From IMG/VR virus record IMGVR_UViG_3300042860_001172, positions 1 through 24,741 of that record: a stretch of DNA of 24,741 bases. One strand, 5' to 3'. Shown here piece after piece: positions 5,666-14,166 of this stretch. This stretch comes from a virus. The notes under the pieces were generated by a model. That model saw nothing but the letters and a program-made list of their open reading frames with translations. It did no database searches and had not been told where the DNA came from. Positions within the stretch are counted from its first letter, which is position 1, and each line of letters starts with the position of its first letter. Made by a program: the position numbers and the translations under genes.

Positions 5666-5899
5666 TTACTTGCGCATTTCAAGAGCACGAACGCGCTGAT
5701 CGAGCTGTGCCAGCTCGGCCTTGCTGTCGTTCTTCAGCTCCTCGACGGCGCGGGCCATCTGCTGAACGGTGGCCTCGACGCGCGCGAACTGCACCTGCAT
5801 GGAGATGAGCAGGGCGCCGATGGCGAACATGCCGGCGCCGAGTGCTGCCGGGAGGGAAGCAGCGAACACGCCGCCGACCGTCTTAGGTTCGTCCGCCAT
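5666..5899 (-). CDS. Membrane protein with coiled coil, holin/lysis accessory candidate
   Basis: The preferred start (5897-5899) gives 77 aa beginning MADEPKTVGGVFAASLPAAL. A membrane segment covers residues 9-33 (FAASLPAALGAGMFAIGALL). A heptad-like coiled coil follows (VEATVQQMARAVEELK, then LAQLDQRVRALEMRK). Two Met codons further upstream (5923, 5965) would extend it into the neighbouring gene. The short start overlaps that gene by 17 bases, as is usual here. With the 49-aa protein it makes two adjacent small membrane proteins, a common holin plus partner arrangement; which is which cannot be told. Confidence 0.65.
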   Translation of the reverse strand: MADEPKTVGGVFAASLPAALGAGMFAIGALLISMQVQFARVEATVQQMARAVEELKNDSKAELAQLDQRVRALEMRK

Positions 5900-6056
5900 C
5901 GGCTGATCCGGGCACGCTTCCATCGTAACGATCGAAGGGATCAGGCCTTCCAGCGAGGATGGCAAGAGCGCGTCGATAGTAGTGGTTCTCAGTCTGTCCC
6001 ACGGCTTTGAGGTGGTCGCGGATCTTGCGCCAGTTTTCGAGCGTGTCGCGGTCCAT
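5883..6056 (-). CDS. Small conserved-looking hypothetical protein (57 aa)
   Basis: The start ATG (6054-6056) shares its A with the stop of the next gene upstream (TAATG). It encodes MDRDTLENWRKIRDHLKAVG followed by HYYRRALAILAGRPDPF. It is a basic, helical protein with a Tyr pair and a Pro/Gly-rich tail. No domain is recognised. It lies in the lysis region between the tail fibres and the membrane proteins, and overlaps the start of the coiled-coil membrane protein, implying coupled translation. Confidence 0.6.
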   Translation of the reverse strand: MDRDTLENWRKIRDHLKAVGQTENHYYRRALAILAGRPDPFDRYDGSVPGSADGGRT

Positions 6057-6193
6057 TACCGCCCCTGCCCTCTGAGCGGCTTGCGTCCCCGGCGGCGGGG
6101 CCTGCTGTGGGCACCGAATCCTTGGCGGGTGGTCTTCGGCGGGCCGGGCTGGTGATCAATCCGGGCGGTGCCGGTCTTGGATTTGACGACCAT
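6056..6193 (-). CDS. Small very basic protein (45 aa)
   Basis: The frame from ATG 6191-6193 begins MVVKSKTGTARIDHQPGPPK and ends RPRRRGRKPLRGQGR. Nearly a third of the residues are Lys or Arg, and Gly/Pro are frequent, so it is probably unfolded alone and might bind nucleic acid or a surface. Its ATG overlaps the fibre stop (TGATG) and its TAA overlaps the next start (TAATG). Overlaps at both ends and sense-strand context argue that it is real. Function unknown. Confidence 0.6.
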   Translation of the reverse strand: MVVKSKTGTARIDHQPGPPKTTRQGFGAHSRPRRRGRKPLRGQGR

Positions 6194-7050
6194 CAGCCTT
6201 CGTAGAGGATGTTCACAGAGCCGGCGTCAAAAGTGTCGGTGCCGTTGGCGGTGGTGAGGCGCACACGGTCCAGTGTGCCAGATAGGGTCTTGGTGCCGGA
6301 AGTAATGACCACAGACGGAATGTTGACCGAGAAGAGGCCAGTACCCACCCACGTGCCAGTGCTGGGATCTTGCTGCACCAGCGTCAACGTTCCGCTGATG
6401 ATGTTGGCCGCCAGGCTTGAATAGAGCTGCCAGCCGTTTGTGTAGTTGGTTGTTAGGTTTGCTCCGGTCGTGATGCTTGTGGTGTTTGCGGAGTAGCCAG
6501 TTGATTGCACGCCGCCACTGGTCCCCAACTGGATTGTGGGCTGTGCCGTTCCGTTTGTGCTGACGCCATTAAGCACGATCGTGATCCGCTTCGCCCAGCT
6601 CGGAATGCCGGTGAAGTCCACGGCAGTGCCGCTGGTGCTGGCCTTGGCAGTCTCTTGAATGATGCGCCCTGCGGCTGCCGCCAGGTCATACGCCACCTTC
6701 ACAGCGCTCGGCGTGGCCGCCAGCGTGGTGCTGGTTGAGCTGGTCGAGGTGCTCAGCTGCACGATGCCGGCGGCCGAGGTGGTCGCCGGGGTGGTGGCTG
6801 CGTCGTAGGCCGACTTCACCGCGCTCGGTGTCGCGGCCAGCGTGGTGCTGGTGCTTGAGGTGCTGGTGCTCAGCTGCACCACCCCGGCGGCGCCAGTGGT
6901 GGCTGCGCTCAGGCCTTTGGTGAGGTCACTGAGCGTCAGCTTCTTGTTCTGGTTGGACGGCAGCGCTTCGGTGAGATCCACCGCCGGCACCAAGGTGTTG
7001 GCGGTGGGAGCCGTGAGCGCTGTTAGGTCGGTGGTCTTGCGTGCGGCCAC
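6193..7050 (-). CDS. Tail fibre protein with phage fibre repeats
   Basis: This 285-aa protein begins MAARKTTDLTALTAPTANTL, a short N-terminal motif often seen in phage fibres. Two copies of the phage tail-fibre repeat (GVVQLSTSTSSTSTTLAATP type) lie at residues 53-85 and 92-125. The rest is a Thr/Ser/Asn/Gly-rich beta domain (about 135-285), likely the distal receptor-contact part. It lies 6 bases after the S74 fibre gene and just before the lysis genes. Fibres like this are trimers on the outside of the tail tip; the receptor cannot be inferred. The Ser/Thr-rich repeat region has lower GC than the J gene. Confidence 0.82.
   Translation of the reverse strand: MAARKTTDLTALTAPTANTLVPAVDLTEALPSNQNKKLTLSDLTKGLSAATTGAAGVVQLSTSTSSTSTTLAATPSAVKSAYDAATTPATTSAAGIVQLSTSTSSTSTTLAATPSAVKVAYDLAAAAGRIIQETAKASTSGTAVDFTGIPSWAKRITIVLNGVSTNGTAQPTIQLGTSGGVQSTGYSANTTSITTGANLTTNYTNGWQLYSSLAANIISGTLTLVQQDPSTGTWVGTGLFSVNIPSVVITSGTKTLSGTLDRVRLTTANGTDTFDAGSVNILYEG
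6676..6894 (-). repeat. Two tandem tail-fibre repeats (period 39 residues)
   Basis: Residues 53-85 and 92-125 of the fibre are nearly identical (AAG-I/V-VQLSTSTSS...SAVK-x-AYD). The DNA shows the same duplication with scattered silent changes. This repeat is typical of trimeric phage fibre shafts and is a site where length changes by recombination. Confidence 0.8.
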
Positions 7051-7056
7051 GGTTTC

Positions 7057-9081
7057 TTATGCGAGTTGCTGTTTGAGCTGCTCAACTTCGGCCGAGAGCT
7101 GCTGCACGGCCTTGATCAGCGGTGCAATCAGCTCCTCGTAGCCAATAGAGAGAACGTCTTCGCCGCCTTTGAGGCTGTGGTCTTGATAGCCGCCAAAATC
7201 GACCCCGGTCGCATCACAGGCCGCTTTCACCTCTTGGGCGATTAAGCCGTGATGAAAACGTGAACGCTTCTTGGAGCCATCGTGCTGAAGGTTGTCGAGG
7301 GCATTTGCCTCGCGCCACTCTTGCAGGGCTTGGCTATGAGCAGCACGCTCTTCTTTCGTCGCATCATCTGCCGGCGGTTCAGGGGGTGTTGAACGATAGT
7401 CGTCCCGCAAGTCCCAGCGGAAATCGACCGGGCGCAGAGCGTTGATGAAATCGAGGCCAAGTGCCGTGTCTTGAATGTCTGCCTTATCTCTGGCGTCTGA
7501 ACGGTTTTGGACGGTGCCGTAGACGTAGGTGGTCGTGCTGGCGTTGCCTAGCTGAATCTGGTTGCTTCCTGTAACGGTCGCCTGATAGCCGAACATCGAC
7601 GTGTTGGTATAGGCAGCGCCGCCGACTGTTCCAGTGCCAACGGCAGTGTTGTAATCGCCAGTCGTGACTGCGCTGAGCGACTGCTCGCCAATAGCAGTGT
7701 TTCCAGCACCAGTTGTATTCAACTGTGCAGCAAACCGACCAATGAAAACGTTGTTGAAGCCAGTGCTTAGGACGCTTCCCGAGCTGACGCCAATCGAGAC
7801 GTTTTGATAGCCGGTGGTAATGTTTCCTGATGCGTTATTGCCAACGGCAACGTTGTTGCTTCCGGTGATAGCAGTGCCAGACCCAACCATGGCATCGTTG
7901 CCAATGGCGGTGTTGCCGCTGCCGGTGGTGATCCCGCTGCCGGCTCGCCTGCCAACAGCGACCGCGGATGCGCCCGTCGTCGCCGACCCAAGGGCTGCTG
8001 AACCAATAGCGATGTTGTAGAGACCGGTAGAGGATGGTGCCGACAGCGCCTGGTGACCGATGGCAACACTGTCGTTGCCGGTGTGCTGCTGGCCGGCCTG
8101 CGTGCCGATTGCAATGGTCCGGTTGACTCCGGTAGAAACGCCAATCGCTTGATCGCCAATGGCAACATTGTCGTCTCCAGTCGTGAGCGATGTAAGCGCT
8201 CCGTTTCCAATGGCAGTGTTGTCGCTGCCAGTTGAGTATTGGAGAGCCTGAACGCCGATCGCGGTGTTGTAGTTGCCCGTGACGTTTGTATAAAGAGCAA
8301 ACGGCCCTATTGCAGTATTATAAAAACCGGTTGTGTTTGAGTAGAGGGCCTGCGCTCCGATGGCAGTTTGACGGCGTCCCGTTGTATTTGACGTGAGCGC
8401 ATAATTGCCAAACGCAGTGTTGAAGTTGCCTGATGCCCATGTCAGCGTTGAAGAGCTGTGCTGCTTGGGAATGTAAGTGTTAGCCGCAAGTGCCCCGTAG
8501 CCGTAGGCCTCGTTAGCTGGTTGATCGTCAGTGCTGGCGGGTGCAAGGGTCAGCAGGCCGTTGCGAACGCCCCAGCCATTTGGGACAGTCGTCACCCGGT
8601 AGCTCTTGCCTGCTAAGTCAATAGAGGTGTTTGAGAACGCGGCACGCACGGCAGCCATTGCCGAGGTGTCATCGGTGCTGTTGTTACCAACTGCGCCAAA
8701 ATCAGCAGGACTTACTGTGTCCTTGAGCTTGGCATCTACCGTGCGAGCACTGCCGCCAGACTGAGTGAAACTCAGTTTGCTGGCGACGATGCCTGCGCTG
8801 GCATTGACATCGGCGTTGACGATGCTGCCGCTGCCCGCTGGGATCAGACCCAAGTTCGCGGTGTCCAGCTGGCCGATCGTGAGCCAGGCGTTGTTGGCGC
8901 TGTTGCGCTGCTTCAGCGTTGCCGGGCTGCTGCTGGTGTCAACCCAGTATTGATAGGCGAAGGTGGTGCTCGGGGCCGATGCGCCGCTGTTGCCGCTGAC
9001 GATCGCGGCCAGCGCGTTGTTCAGGTCAGCACGGAACGCCTGGCCGGACTGGTTGGCGATGTTGTAGTCGTGCTGAGCCAT
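7057..9081 (-). CDS. Tail fibre with YadA-like repeats and S74 self-cleaving chaperone
   Basis: This 674-aa fibre begins MAQHDYNIANQSGQAFRADL, a phage N-terminal attachment-type segment. VSPADFGAVGNNSTDDTSAM (123-142) matches the start of pectate-lyase-like tailspikes. About 16 short repeats, (N)TAIG..AL...TTG, at 218-495 resemble the heads of trimeric autotransporter adhesins. The C-terminus (about 525-674) is an intramolecular chaperone peptidase S74: S528 in NRSDARDK with K533 as the likely Ser-Lys pair, GLIAQEV near 612-618 and a final coiled coil (IKAVQQLSAEVEQLKQQLA). In this family the chaperone folds the trimer and then cuts itself off before S528. It overlaps J by TGATG. GC is markedly lower than in its neighbours. 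Confidence 0.9.
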   Translation of the reverse strand: MAQHDYNIANQSGQAFRADLNNALAAIVSGNSGASAPSTTFAYQYWVDTSSSPATLKQRNSANNAWLTIGQLDTANLGLIPAGSGSIVNADVNASAGIVASKLSFTQSGGSARTVDAKLKDTVSPADFGAVGNNSTDDTSAMAAVRAAFSNTSIDLAGKSYRVTTVPNGWGVRNGLLTLAPASTDDQPANEAYGYGALAANTYIPKQHSSSTLTWASGNFNTAFGNYALTSNTTGRRQTAIGAQALYSNTTGFYNTAIGPFALYTNVTGNYNTAIGVQALQYSTGSDNTAIGNGALTSLTTGDDNVAIGDQAIGVSTGVNRTIAIGTQAGQQHTGNDSVAIGHQALSAPSSTGLYNIAIGSAALGSATTGASAVAVGRRAGSGITTGSGNTAIGNDAMVGSGTAITGSNNVAVGNNASGNITTGYQNVSIGVSSGSVLSTGFNNVFIGRFAAQLNTTGAGNTAIGEQSLSAVTTGDYNTAVGTGTVGGAAYTNTSMFGYQATVTGSNQIQLGNASTTTYVYGTVQNRSDARDKADIQDTALGLDFINALRPVDFRWDLRDDYRSTPPEPPADDATKEERAAHSQALQEWREANALDNLQHDGSKKRSRFHHGLIAQEVKAACDATGVDFGGYQDHSLKGGEDVLSIGYEELIAPLIKAVQQLSAEVEQLKQQLA
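7597..8430 (-). repeat. About 16 YadA-head-like repeats in the S74 fibre
   Basis: Units of roughly 16-20 residues keep the core TAIG or VAIG, a hydrophobic/Ala position and a closing TTG/STG. DNA units share GCCAATGGC-type words. Such repeats form a left-handed beta-roll in trimeric adhesins; copy number is likely to vary between relatives. Confidence 0.8.
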
Positions 9082-12000
9082 CAGACGATCTCCCGGCCGT
9101 AGCCGATTGCAGTGTAGGTGAACTGGCGGCTCACGGCGGTCCCGCCACTGTTCCTAAAGGTTACCTGTAATCCCGTGCGCGTCACGGAGCCGATCGTGAA
9201 GTAGTCAGCGGTGCCCATGTCGTAGCCCGTCACTCCAATGCTAGGGGGTTGGTAGAAAGCCTCGGCGAAGGTCACCGAATAGGTGCCGGCGCCACTGGTC
9301 AGCGTGGCCGACTGCTCGGTGCGCTGCTGCAGCTCCACCATGCAGCCGAGCTCGTCGATCAGGATGTTGACGTTGGGGTCGTTGCTGGTGGCGATCGTCT
9401 TGAACTGGAAGCCGCGGCCGCGCACGATCGCGTTGGCGAACTCGCGCCAGGTGCTCCAGGTGGGGGTGCCGGCCGGGTTGTCAGTGGTGCTGCGCACGTA
9501 GAGGCGCGCGTTCACCGAGTCGATGTTGCCGTCGTCGATCTCGGACCAGCTGTCGATCAGCTCGACCTTCTCATCCCAGAGCCCGGTCAGCAGGATCGCG
9601 CGGGTCAGGAAGCGCCGCTGCAAGTTGATGTCGAACACGCCGCCCATGTCCAACGTCGAGCCGAACTCGTACTCGCCGTATTCCGGTGGCAGCGGGCTGT
9701 CGATCGTGGTCAGGCCGTCCCAGTTGCCGGCCTGGCCTTCGTTGAGGATCTGGTCGCCATCCTCAAGCAGCAGGGCATCACCGTCTTCCTGCGCCAGGTT
9801 GTCGTTGCCAGCGCCGGGCGGGGCGAGGTCATCAACCAGCGGGCCGGTGCTGATCACCAGGCCGTCCAGCTCCTCGTTGTAGAACATGTCCACGACGTTG
9901 CCCGAGAACGGCGGCGTCTCCTGATCTTCCGCGTAGGTCTGCACCAGCAGGCGCGGCAGCGGCGTCGGCAGGTCGGCCACGATCAGAGTGGCGTTGGGAG
10001 ACCGGCGCCCCCCGTCATCCTCGAACTTGAGCAGGTAGGTGCCCTCAAGCAGCGGCACCTGCTTCTGGGTCTGGTTGCCGGAAGCGGCCGGCACGATCTC
10101 GACGGTGTCTTCCCAGATGGCGCCGACCAAGAGCGGCGTGTGGCGGATCAGCACCTTGCCGCCGATCTTGACGTCGAGCTCGGTTGAGGCCGTCCAGCTG
10201 ATGATCGCGCTGGCCTGGTCGATCGGCACCAGCGAGACGCCGGTCACATCAGCCGGCGAGGCCGTCTTGCCGAAGACGTTGAATGTGAGCTTGGCCGGCA
10301 ACACCGACGAGCGCAGCCCGGCGTTGACGCTGTAGACCTCGATCTCGTAGCGGCCTGGCGTGGTGTCGAAGATCTCGAAATCAGGCCGCTGCTGCGTGGA
10401 CGTTGACCAGTTGCCGTTCTGCAGCCGCCAGCGGTAGCGGTACTGGTTGACGCCGACCACCGGCTGCCAGCTCACGACCAGCTTGGACAGCACCCGGCCG
10501 TTGCTCTCGTAGAGCGCCTCAACGGCCTGCAGGTTGATGGGTGCTTCGGGGATGACGTTGAGGTCGGTGATGTCGCGCTGCGCCAGCGGCCGGCCGCGCT
10601 CGATGTAGTCGTACTTCGAGGCGTTGTAGGCGAGCGCCGTGATCTGGTACTGCGCCTGATCCTGCTCGGCCACGCTGAGCACCCGCCAGGTCGAGGCCTG
10701 GATGTTGGAGGTCTCGTAGACCCAGATGCTGTTCGCGTTCGGAGCAGACGGCAGCGCCGATGTGAGCGTGACCGTGGTTCCGACGATGCTGGCCACGCCG
10801 CGGCTCTGCACCGTGCCGTCGGACAGGATCACCGAAAGAGTGCCGCCTGATGGCGATAGGTCGGTGGCGTTGTCCACCGTGATCGTGGTGGTGGTTGCGG
10901 CTGCAATCCGGCCGCCGCGTCGAGCACCGGCGCGCATCGGGTCGGAGATGTTGATCACCTGGCCGGGGCGCACCAGCACGCCGGCGTCGATCGAAGCGGT
11001 GAACGTCACCACCTCGGATTCGTTCTGCTCGGAGTAGAGCAGCCATTCGCCGATGCGCGAAGCCTGCCCGCGGGAGGTGCAGGCAAAGGCCGACACCTCG
11101 GTGGTCACCACGCCGTACTTGGCGATTGCGGTCTGATCCTCGACAACCTCGTAGGCAATGTCGCGCAGGCTCAGGTCGAGGTAGCTGACCACTGCCACGG
11201 TCGGGCGTGTCTTGAGGCTGCCGCCCTGGTAGCTGAACCCGTCATCAGAGACGTTGGCCAGCGTGAACAGGTAGGCCGGGTCCGACGGCTTGTCCTGGCT
11301 GATGGTCAGCGCGCCGGTGCTCCAGTAGGGCATCGCCCGGAAGGTGGAGCACAGATCGTTGATGAGCTTGTAGGCCTCCTCGGCGGTCTGGATGTTGACG
11401 TTGCAGGAGAAGCGCGGCTCGGTGCCGCCAAAGCCGTTGGGCACCAGCTCGGAGGCGTACTGGCTCGCGGCATAGAACGCCCACTTGTCGAGCTGCGCGG
11501 CCTGGATGTGATCGCCCAAGCCGTAGCGGGTCGAGGTGAGCAGATCCCACAGGATCCAGGCGGGGTCTGAACACCACTGCGCAGCGCCGAAGCTGCCGTT
11601 CCAGATGCCGGCGTAGATCAACCGGCCGGTGGCCGCGTCCACCGTGGCGTTGTTCGGGATCCGAACCTTGATGCCGCGCACCAGGTAGGTGCGCGCCGGG
11701 ATCGAGTTGAACTGCTCGGCATCCACCCGCACCGCCACCAATGCGCTGTTGGGGTAGCGCAGCTTCGCGTAGGTGATCTCGGTGAAGCTTGACCAGCTGA
11801 AGGCATTGATCAGCTTTGCGCTGTTGCTATCCGCCGTGATCCGCGTCACCCGGATGTTCACCGGGAAGGCGCCTGACAGACTCACCAGGTAGTCGCGCTG
11901 ATACTGATCACCCGTGCGGCCAGCAATCGTGTCGTCGATCACGGTGCCGTAGCCGCCGCCGTTGTACTGCACGGCAATCTGCAGGCGCACATCGGTGCCC

Positions 12001-12869
12001 TCGATGTCGCCCTTGTCAGTGAACAGCTGCAGCGCTGGCACGGTGATCGTCACGCGCGCGGCGTTCACCGTGGTGTCGGTGATGCTGCGCACCACAGGCG
12101 TGGCCTGCTGCACCGTGACGTTGACGCCAACCTCGTTCTCAACGTCGGCAGCGATCGGCACGTAGCTCTGGTTCTGCGTGCCGTTGCGCGTGTAGACGAG
12201 AATGTTCTGGAAGTTGTAGCTGCCATCCGGGTTCTGCAGCGGCGTGTTGTCGATGAAGACCGACTTGTAGCCGTCTTTCAGGCCCTCGATCTCGCCTTCG
12301 CTGATGAGATCCACCAGGTTGGCGTATTGCGTCGAGTTGAGGCTGTCGGCTGCCTCAGTTGGCGTGTAGGTTTCGCCGCCGCCGCCGCCTTTGCCGCCGC
12401 CGCCACCACCGCCTGCGCCAGCAATGCCGAGGCCGAGGCCGGCGTTGTGAACCCGGATCCCACCGGCGATGAAGGTGTGATGCCCCTCGACGGTCAGGTT
12501 GTAGACGGTGCCGACGCAGAACTCAGCGCGGTCCACGATCGGGCGCAGGTGGCCGTTCTCATCCACCAGGCAATCGTCGGGGCCGAGCGTGTCGATCTCC
12601 ACGAAGGCGTTGAACTGGTTCAGCACCCAGTGGTTGGCCGTGGCATCCAAGACGGCACCGCCCCAGAGGCGGTAGCGGTTCACCCGCTCGCCTTCGTGCA
12701 CGTGCACCTTGAGGATCTTGGCGTGATGCAGCTTGCCGCGATCGTCGAAGCTGACCACTAGGTCGCCAGGCTGCAGCGCCTCGATCGGACGCTGCCCGTC
12801 AGGCGTGCGAATCAGCGTGTGCCCGAGAAAGCATCCGCCACCACCACCAGCACCGACGATCCTGCTCAT
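9081..12869 (-). CDS. J: Tail tip attachment protein J with an embedded Hint domain
   Basis: This 1262-aa protein is a lambda gpJ homologue: the central hub of the tail tip that contacts the host receptor. From about residue 165 it follows gpJ closely (EAADSLNSTQYANLVDLISE, YPNSALVAVRVDAEQF, ELVPNGFGGTEPRFSCNV, TSRGQASRIGEWL). Two fibronectin-III-like segments lie around 775-855 and 870-960. The last 200 residues are a beta-rich tip domain (SVTFAEAFYQPPSIGVTGYD) seen in many phage tail proteins. Uniquely, residues 13-142 are an intein-like Hint domain between glycine runs, listed separately. ATG overlaps the gpI stop (ATGA). The gene is very GC-rich, unlike the fibre gene that follows. Confidence 0.93.
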   Translation of the reverse strand: MSRIVGAGGGGGCFLGHTLIRTPDGQRPIEALQPGDLVVSFDDRGKLHHAKILKVHVHEGERVNRYRLWGGAVLDATANHWVLNQFNAFVEIDTLGPDDCLVDENGHLRPIVDRAEFCVGTVYNLTVEGHHTFIAGGIRVHNAGLGLGIAGAGGGGGGGKGGGGGETYTPTEAADSLNSTQYANLVDLISEGEIEGLKDGYKSVFIDNTPLQNPDGSYNFQNILVYTRNGTQNQSYVPIAADVENEVGVNVTVQQATPVVRSITDTTVNAARVTITVPALQLFTDKGDIEGTDVRLQIAVQYNGGGYGTVIDDTIAGRTGDQYQRDYLVSLSGAFPVNIRVTRITADSNSAKLINAFSWSSFTEITYAKLRYPNSALVAVRVDAEQFNSIPARTYLVRGIKVRIPNNATVDAATGRLIYAGIWNGSFGAAQWCSDPAWILWDLLTSTRYGLGDHIQAAQLDKWAFYAASQYASELVPNGFGGTEPRFSCNVNIQTAEEAYKLINDLCSTFRAMPYWSTGALTISQDKPSDPAYLFTLANVSDDGFSYQGGSLKTRPTVAVVSYLDLSLRDIAYEVVEDQTAIAKYGVVTTEVSAFACTSRGQASRIGEWLLYSEQNESEVVTFTASIDAGVLVRPGQVINISDPMRAGARRGGRIAAATTTTITVDNATDLSPSGGTLSVILSDGTVQSRGVASIVGTTVTLTSALPSAPNANSIWVYETSNIQASTWRVLSVAEQDQAQYQITALAYNASKYDYIERGRPLAQRDITDLNVIPEAPINLQAVEALYESNGRVLSKLVVSWQPVVGVNQYRYRWRLQNGNWSTSTQQRPDFEIFDTTPGRYEIEVYSVNAGLRSSVLPAKLTFNVFGKTASPADVTGVSLVPIDQASAIISWTASTELDVKIGGKVLIRHTPLLVGAIWEDTVEIVPAASGNQTQKQVPLLEGTYLLKFEDDGGRRSPNATLIVADLPTPLPRLLVQTYAEDQETPPFSGNVVDMFYNEELDGLVISTGPLVDDLAPPGAGNDNLAQEDGDALLLEDGDQILNEGQAGNWDGLTTIDSPLPPEYGEYEFGSTLDMGGVFDINLQRRFLTRAILLTGLWDEKVELIDSWSEIDDGNIDSVNARLYVRSTTDNPAGTPTWSTWREFANAIVRGRGFQFKTIATSNDPNVNILIDELGCMVELQQRTEQSATLTSGAGTYSVTFAEAFYQPPSIGVTGYDMGTADYFTIGSVTRTGLQVTFRNSGGTAVSRQFTYTAIGYGREIV
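12444..12833 (-). other. Hint (intein-like, BIL-type) domain inside J
   Basis: Residues 13-142 of J have the Hint fold signature. Cys13 starts block A (CFLGHTLIRTPDGQRPIEAL and QPGDLVVS). T77-x-x-H80 in DATANHW fits block B. VYNLTVEGHHTF and the ending VHN (141-142) fit blocks F and G. There is no homing-endonuclease insert. The residue after Asn142 is Ala, not Cys/Ser/Thr, so standard splicing is unlikely; bacterial intein-like domains use this arrangement for cleavage or alternative splicing. Gly runs on both sides (residues 7-12 and 152-165) make flexible junctions. Activity is inferred, not shown. Confidence 0.85.
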
Positions 12870-13441
12870 CCGGCCACCTGCACGGTGTCAATGCCGGCCG
12901 AGATCACCACCGAGCCCACAAGGGTCTCGCCGTAGACGATCGGCACAGGCAGGCCCTGGCGGCTGGTGTTCTGGATGCCTGAGAAGCTGTAGCTCTTGCG
13001 GGGATCTTTCACCGTGTCGCTGGTGGAGCCTGGCGGCACTGTTCGCGGCACGGGCGTGAGCAGCTGTGCAACGCCGCCGAGCACCAAGCTGGCGCCCACG
13101 CCGACCAGCAGCTGAACACCCAAGGCGCCAATGCCGGGCACCAGAAAGCCAATGGCAAGCAACGCCACGCCCGCAATGATCCGACCCACCGCGCCAGCGC
13201 CGGCGACGACGGGAACGATCTTGATTTCCTGCAGGCCGGCCGGGTCGTGCAGTTCATCCACGGCCAGGTCGTAGCTGCCCACGCTCACCCGGTAATGCTG
13301 GTCGGCCATGTGCTGCTCCAGCTGCGGGAAGTTGGCCAGCAGGAAGCGCACGGCCTCAGCCGCGCTGCTCACCTCGGCCTCAAACTTCCGGCGCTTCAGG
13401 AACTTTGCCAGGCGCCCGTAGATGCGGATCGTGCGCAACAT
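12866..13441 (-). CDS. I: Tail assembly protein I (lambda gpI family)
   Basis: With the start at ATG 13439-13441, overlapping the K stop (TGATG), the protein is 191 aa: [20 protein letters not shown] and on. Residues 1-85 form the ubiquitin-like domain of gpI (AAEAVRFLLANFPQLEQHM, YRVSVGSYDL). A long Gly/Ala/Val hydrophobic stretch at about 80-128 follows (AGAGAVGRIIAGVALLAIGF). The C-terminus (SYSFSGIQNTSRQGLPVPIV) is the conserved gpI tail. In lambda, gpI is needed for tail tip assembly but is absent from finished virions. The order K-I-J is as in lambda, and its TGA overlaps the J ATG. Confidence 0.9.
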   Translation of the reverse strand: MLRTIRIYGRLAKFLKRRKFEAEVSSAAEAVRFLLANFPQLEQHMADQHYRVSVGSYDLAVDELHDPAGLQEIKIVPVVAGAGAVGRIIAGVALLAIGFLVPGIGALGVQLLVGVGASLVLGGVAQLLTPVPRTVPPGSTSDTVKDPRKSYSFSGIQNTSRQGLPVPIVYGETLVGSVVISAGIDTVQVAG

Positions 13442-14166
13442 CACGCCAGCCCTAGCCTCCCTGCATCGTAATGGCGAAGCCTGCGCCCGGTGCATTTCAT
13501 CAGCCAGCCGCCGTAGAGGTCACGGCTGCTGAGCCGGCCGCGGATGTGATGGAGCACCAGCTGGTCGCCGATGTAGATGCCGACATGGTTCAGGCCCGGC
13601 CCGCTGATGCTCATCAGCACCGCATCGCCCGGTTGCAGCTCATCGTCTTCGTTGAGCTCGCGGAATCCGGCATCGCGCCAGAACCGATCGAACAGCGGCT
13701 CGGCCTCGAACTGCTCCGGCGTCAGTGGGCGCTCCCAGTCCGGCAGCTGCAGGCCTTGCTCGGCGTACCAGTCACGCGTCAGCGTCCAGCAGTCGGTGAG
13801 CCCCCACACCCATTCGCGACCGATCAGGGGCGCCTTGTAACCGGTGGGACGCAGCTCGGGACTCCATGCCTCGGTCTTCGGGTTGACGATCCACCAGGGG
13901 AGGCCGGTGCGCTCGATCGCCACCAGATCGGCTTGGCTGGGCTGCGGTGCAGTGCGCGGGTGGCTGTGAACCACCGCCATGATTTCGCCGGCATCCTCGG
14001 CCGCGGCGTAGTCGATCGGGTCGAGGATGAACTGCTCGACGCCGGCCGCCAGGTTGCGGCAGGGCCAGTAACGCTCGCGGCCCTTGACCACCACCAGCAG
14101 GCCGCAAGCCTCTCGGGGATCCTCGGCCTGGGCGTGCTCGAGTGCTGCTGTGCGCCAGTCGGTCAT
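13441..14166 (-). CDS. K: Tail tip protein K: JAMM and NlpC/P60 peptidases
   Basis: The start ATG 14164-14166 overlaps the HNH stop (ATGA) and gives 241 aa; the longer frame upstream is an Arg/Pro-rich shadow of the HNH gene. Residues 1-95 are a JAMM/Mov34 metalloprotease with E19, the HSHP motif H67/H69, S77 and D80 all present. Residues 115-235 are an NlpC/P60 cysteine peptidase with C126 (TDCWTL) and H194 (NHVGIYIG). gpK proteins with this layout act in tail tip assembly and may cut peptidoglycan stems during DNA entry. Both catalytic sets look intact. Confidence 0.9.
   Translation of the reverse strand: MTDWRTAALEHAQAEDPREACGLLVVVKGRERYWPCRNLAAGVEQFILDPIDYAAAEDAGEIMAVVHSHPRTAPQPSQADLVAIERTGLPWWIVNPKTEAWSPELRPTGYKAPLIGREWVWGLTDCWTLTRDWYAEQGLQLPDWERPLTPEQFEAEPLFDRFWRDAGFRELNEDDELQPGDAVLMSISGPGLNHVGIYIGDQLVLHHIRGRLSSRDLYGGWLMKCTGRRLRHYDAGRLGLA

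Noticed and set aside
4460-6010. A 516-codon plus-strand open frame opposite the endolysin and lysis genes
   Set aside because: It is an antisense shadow of a GC-rich coding strand. The minus strand here holds clear enzyme motifs and overlapping small genes, and the plus-strand translation is Arg/Gly/Ala/His-rich without domains.
7597-8430. CRISPR-like repeat array
   Set aside because: The periodic units are degenerate, keep reading frame and encode a known beta-roll repeat; there are no unique spacers of constant length.
9249-10187. A 312-codon plus-strand frame opposite J
   Set aside because: Same reason: composition is that of a complement frame in high-GC DNA, and J homology runs through the whole region.
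12370-12415. Runs of GGC/GCC-type triplets, possible microsatellite
   Set aside because: They simply encode the glycine linker of J (residues 152-165) and need no separate explanation.
12444-12833. Calling the Hint domain a standard splicing intein
   Set aside because: The residue after the terminal His-Asn is Ala, so the usual +1 nucleophile is missing. A BIL-type label is safer.
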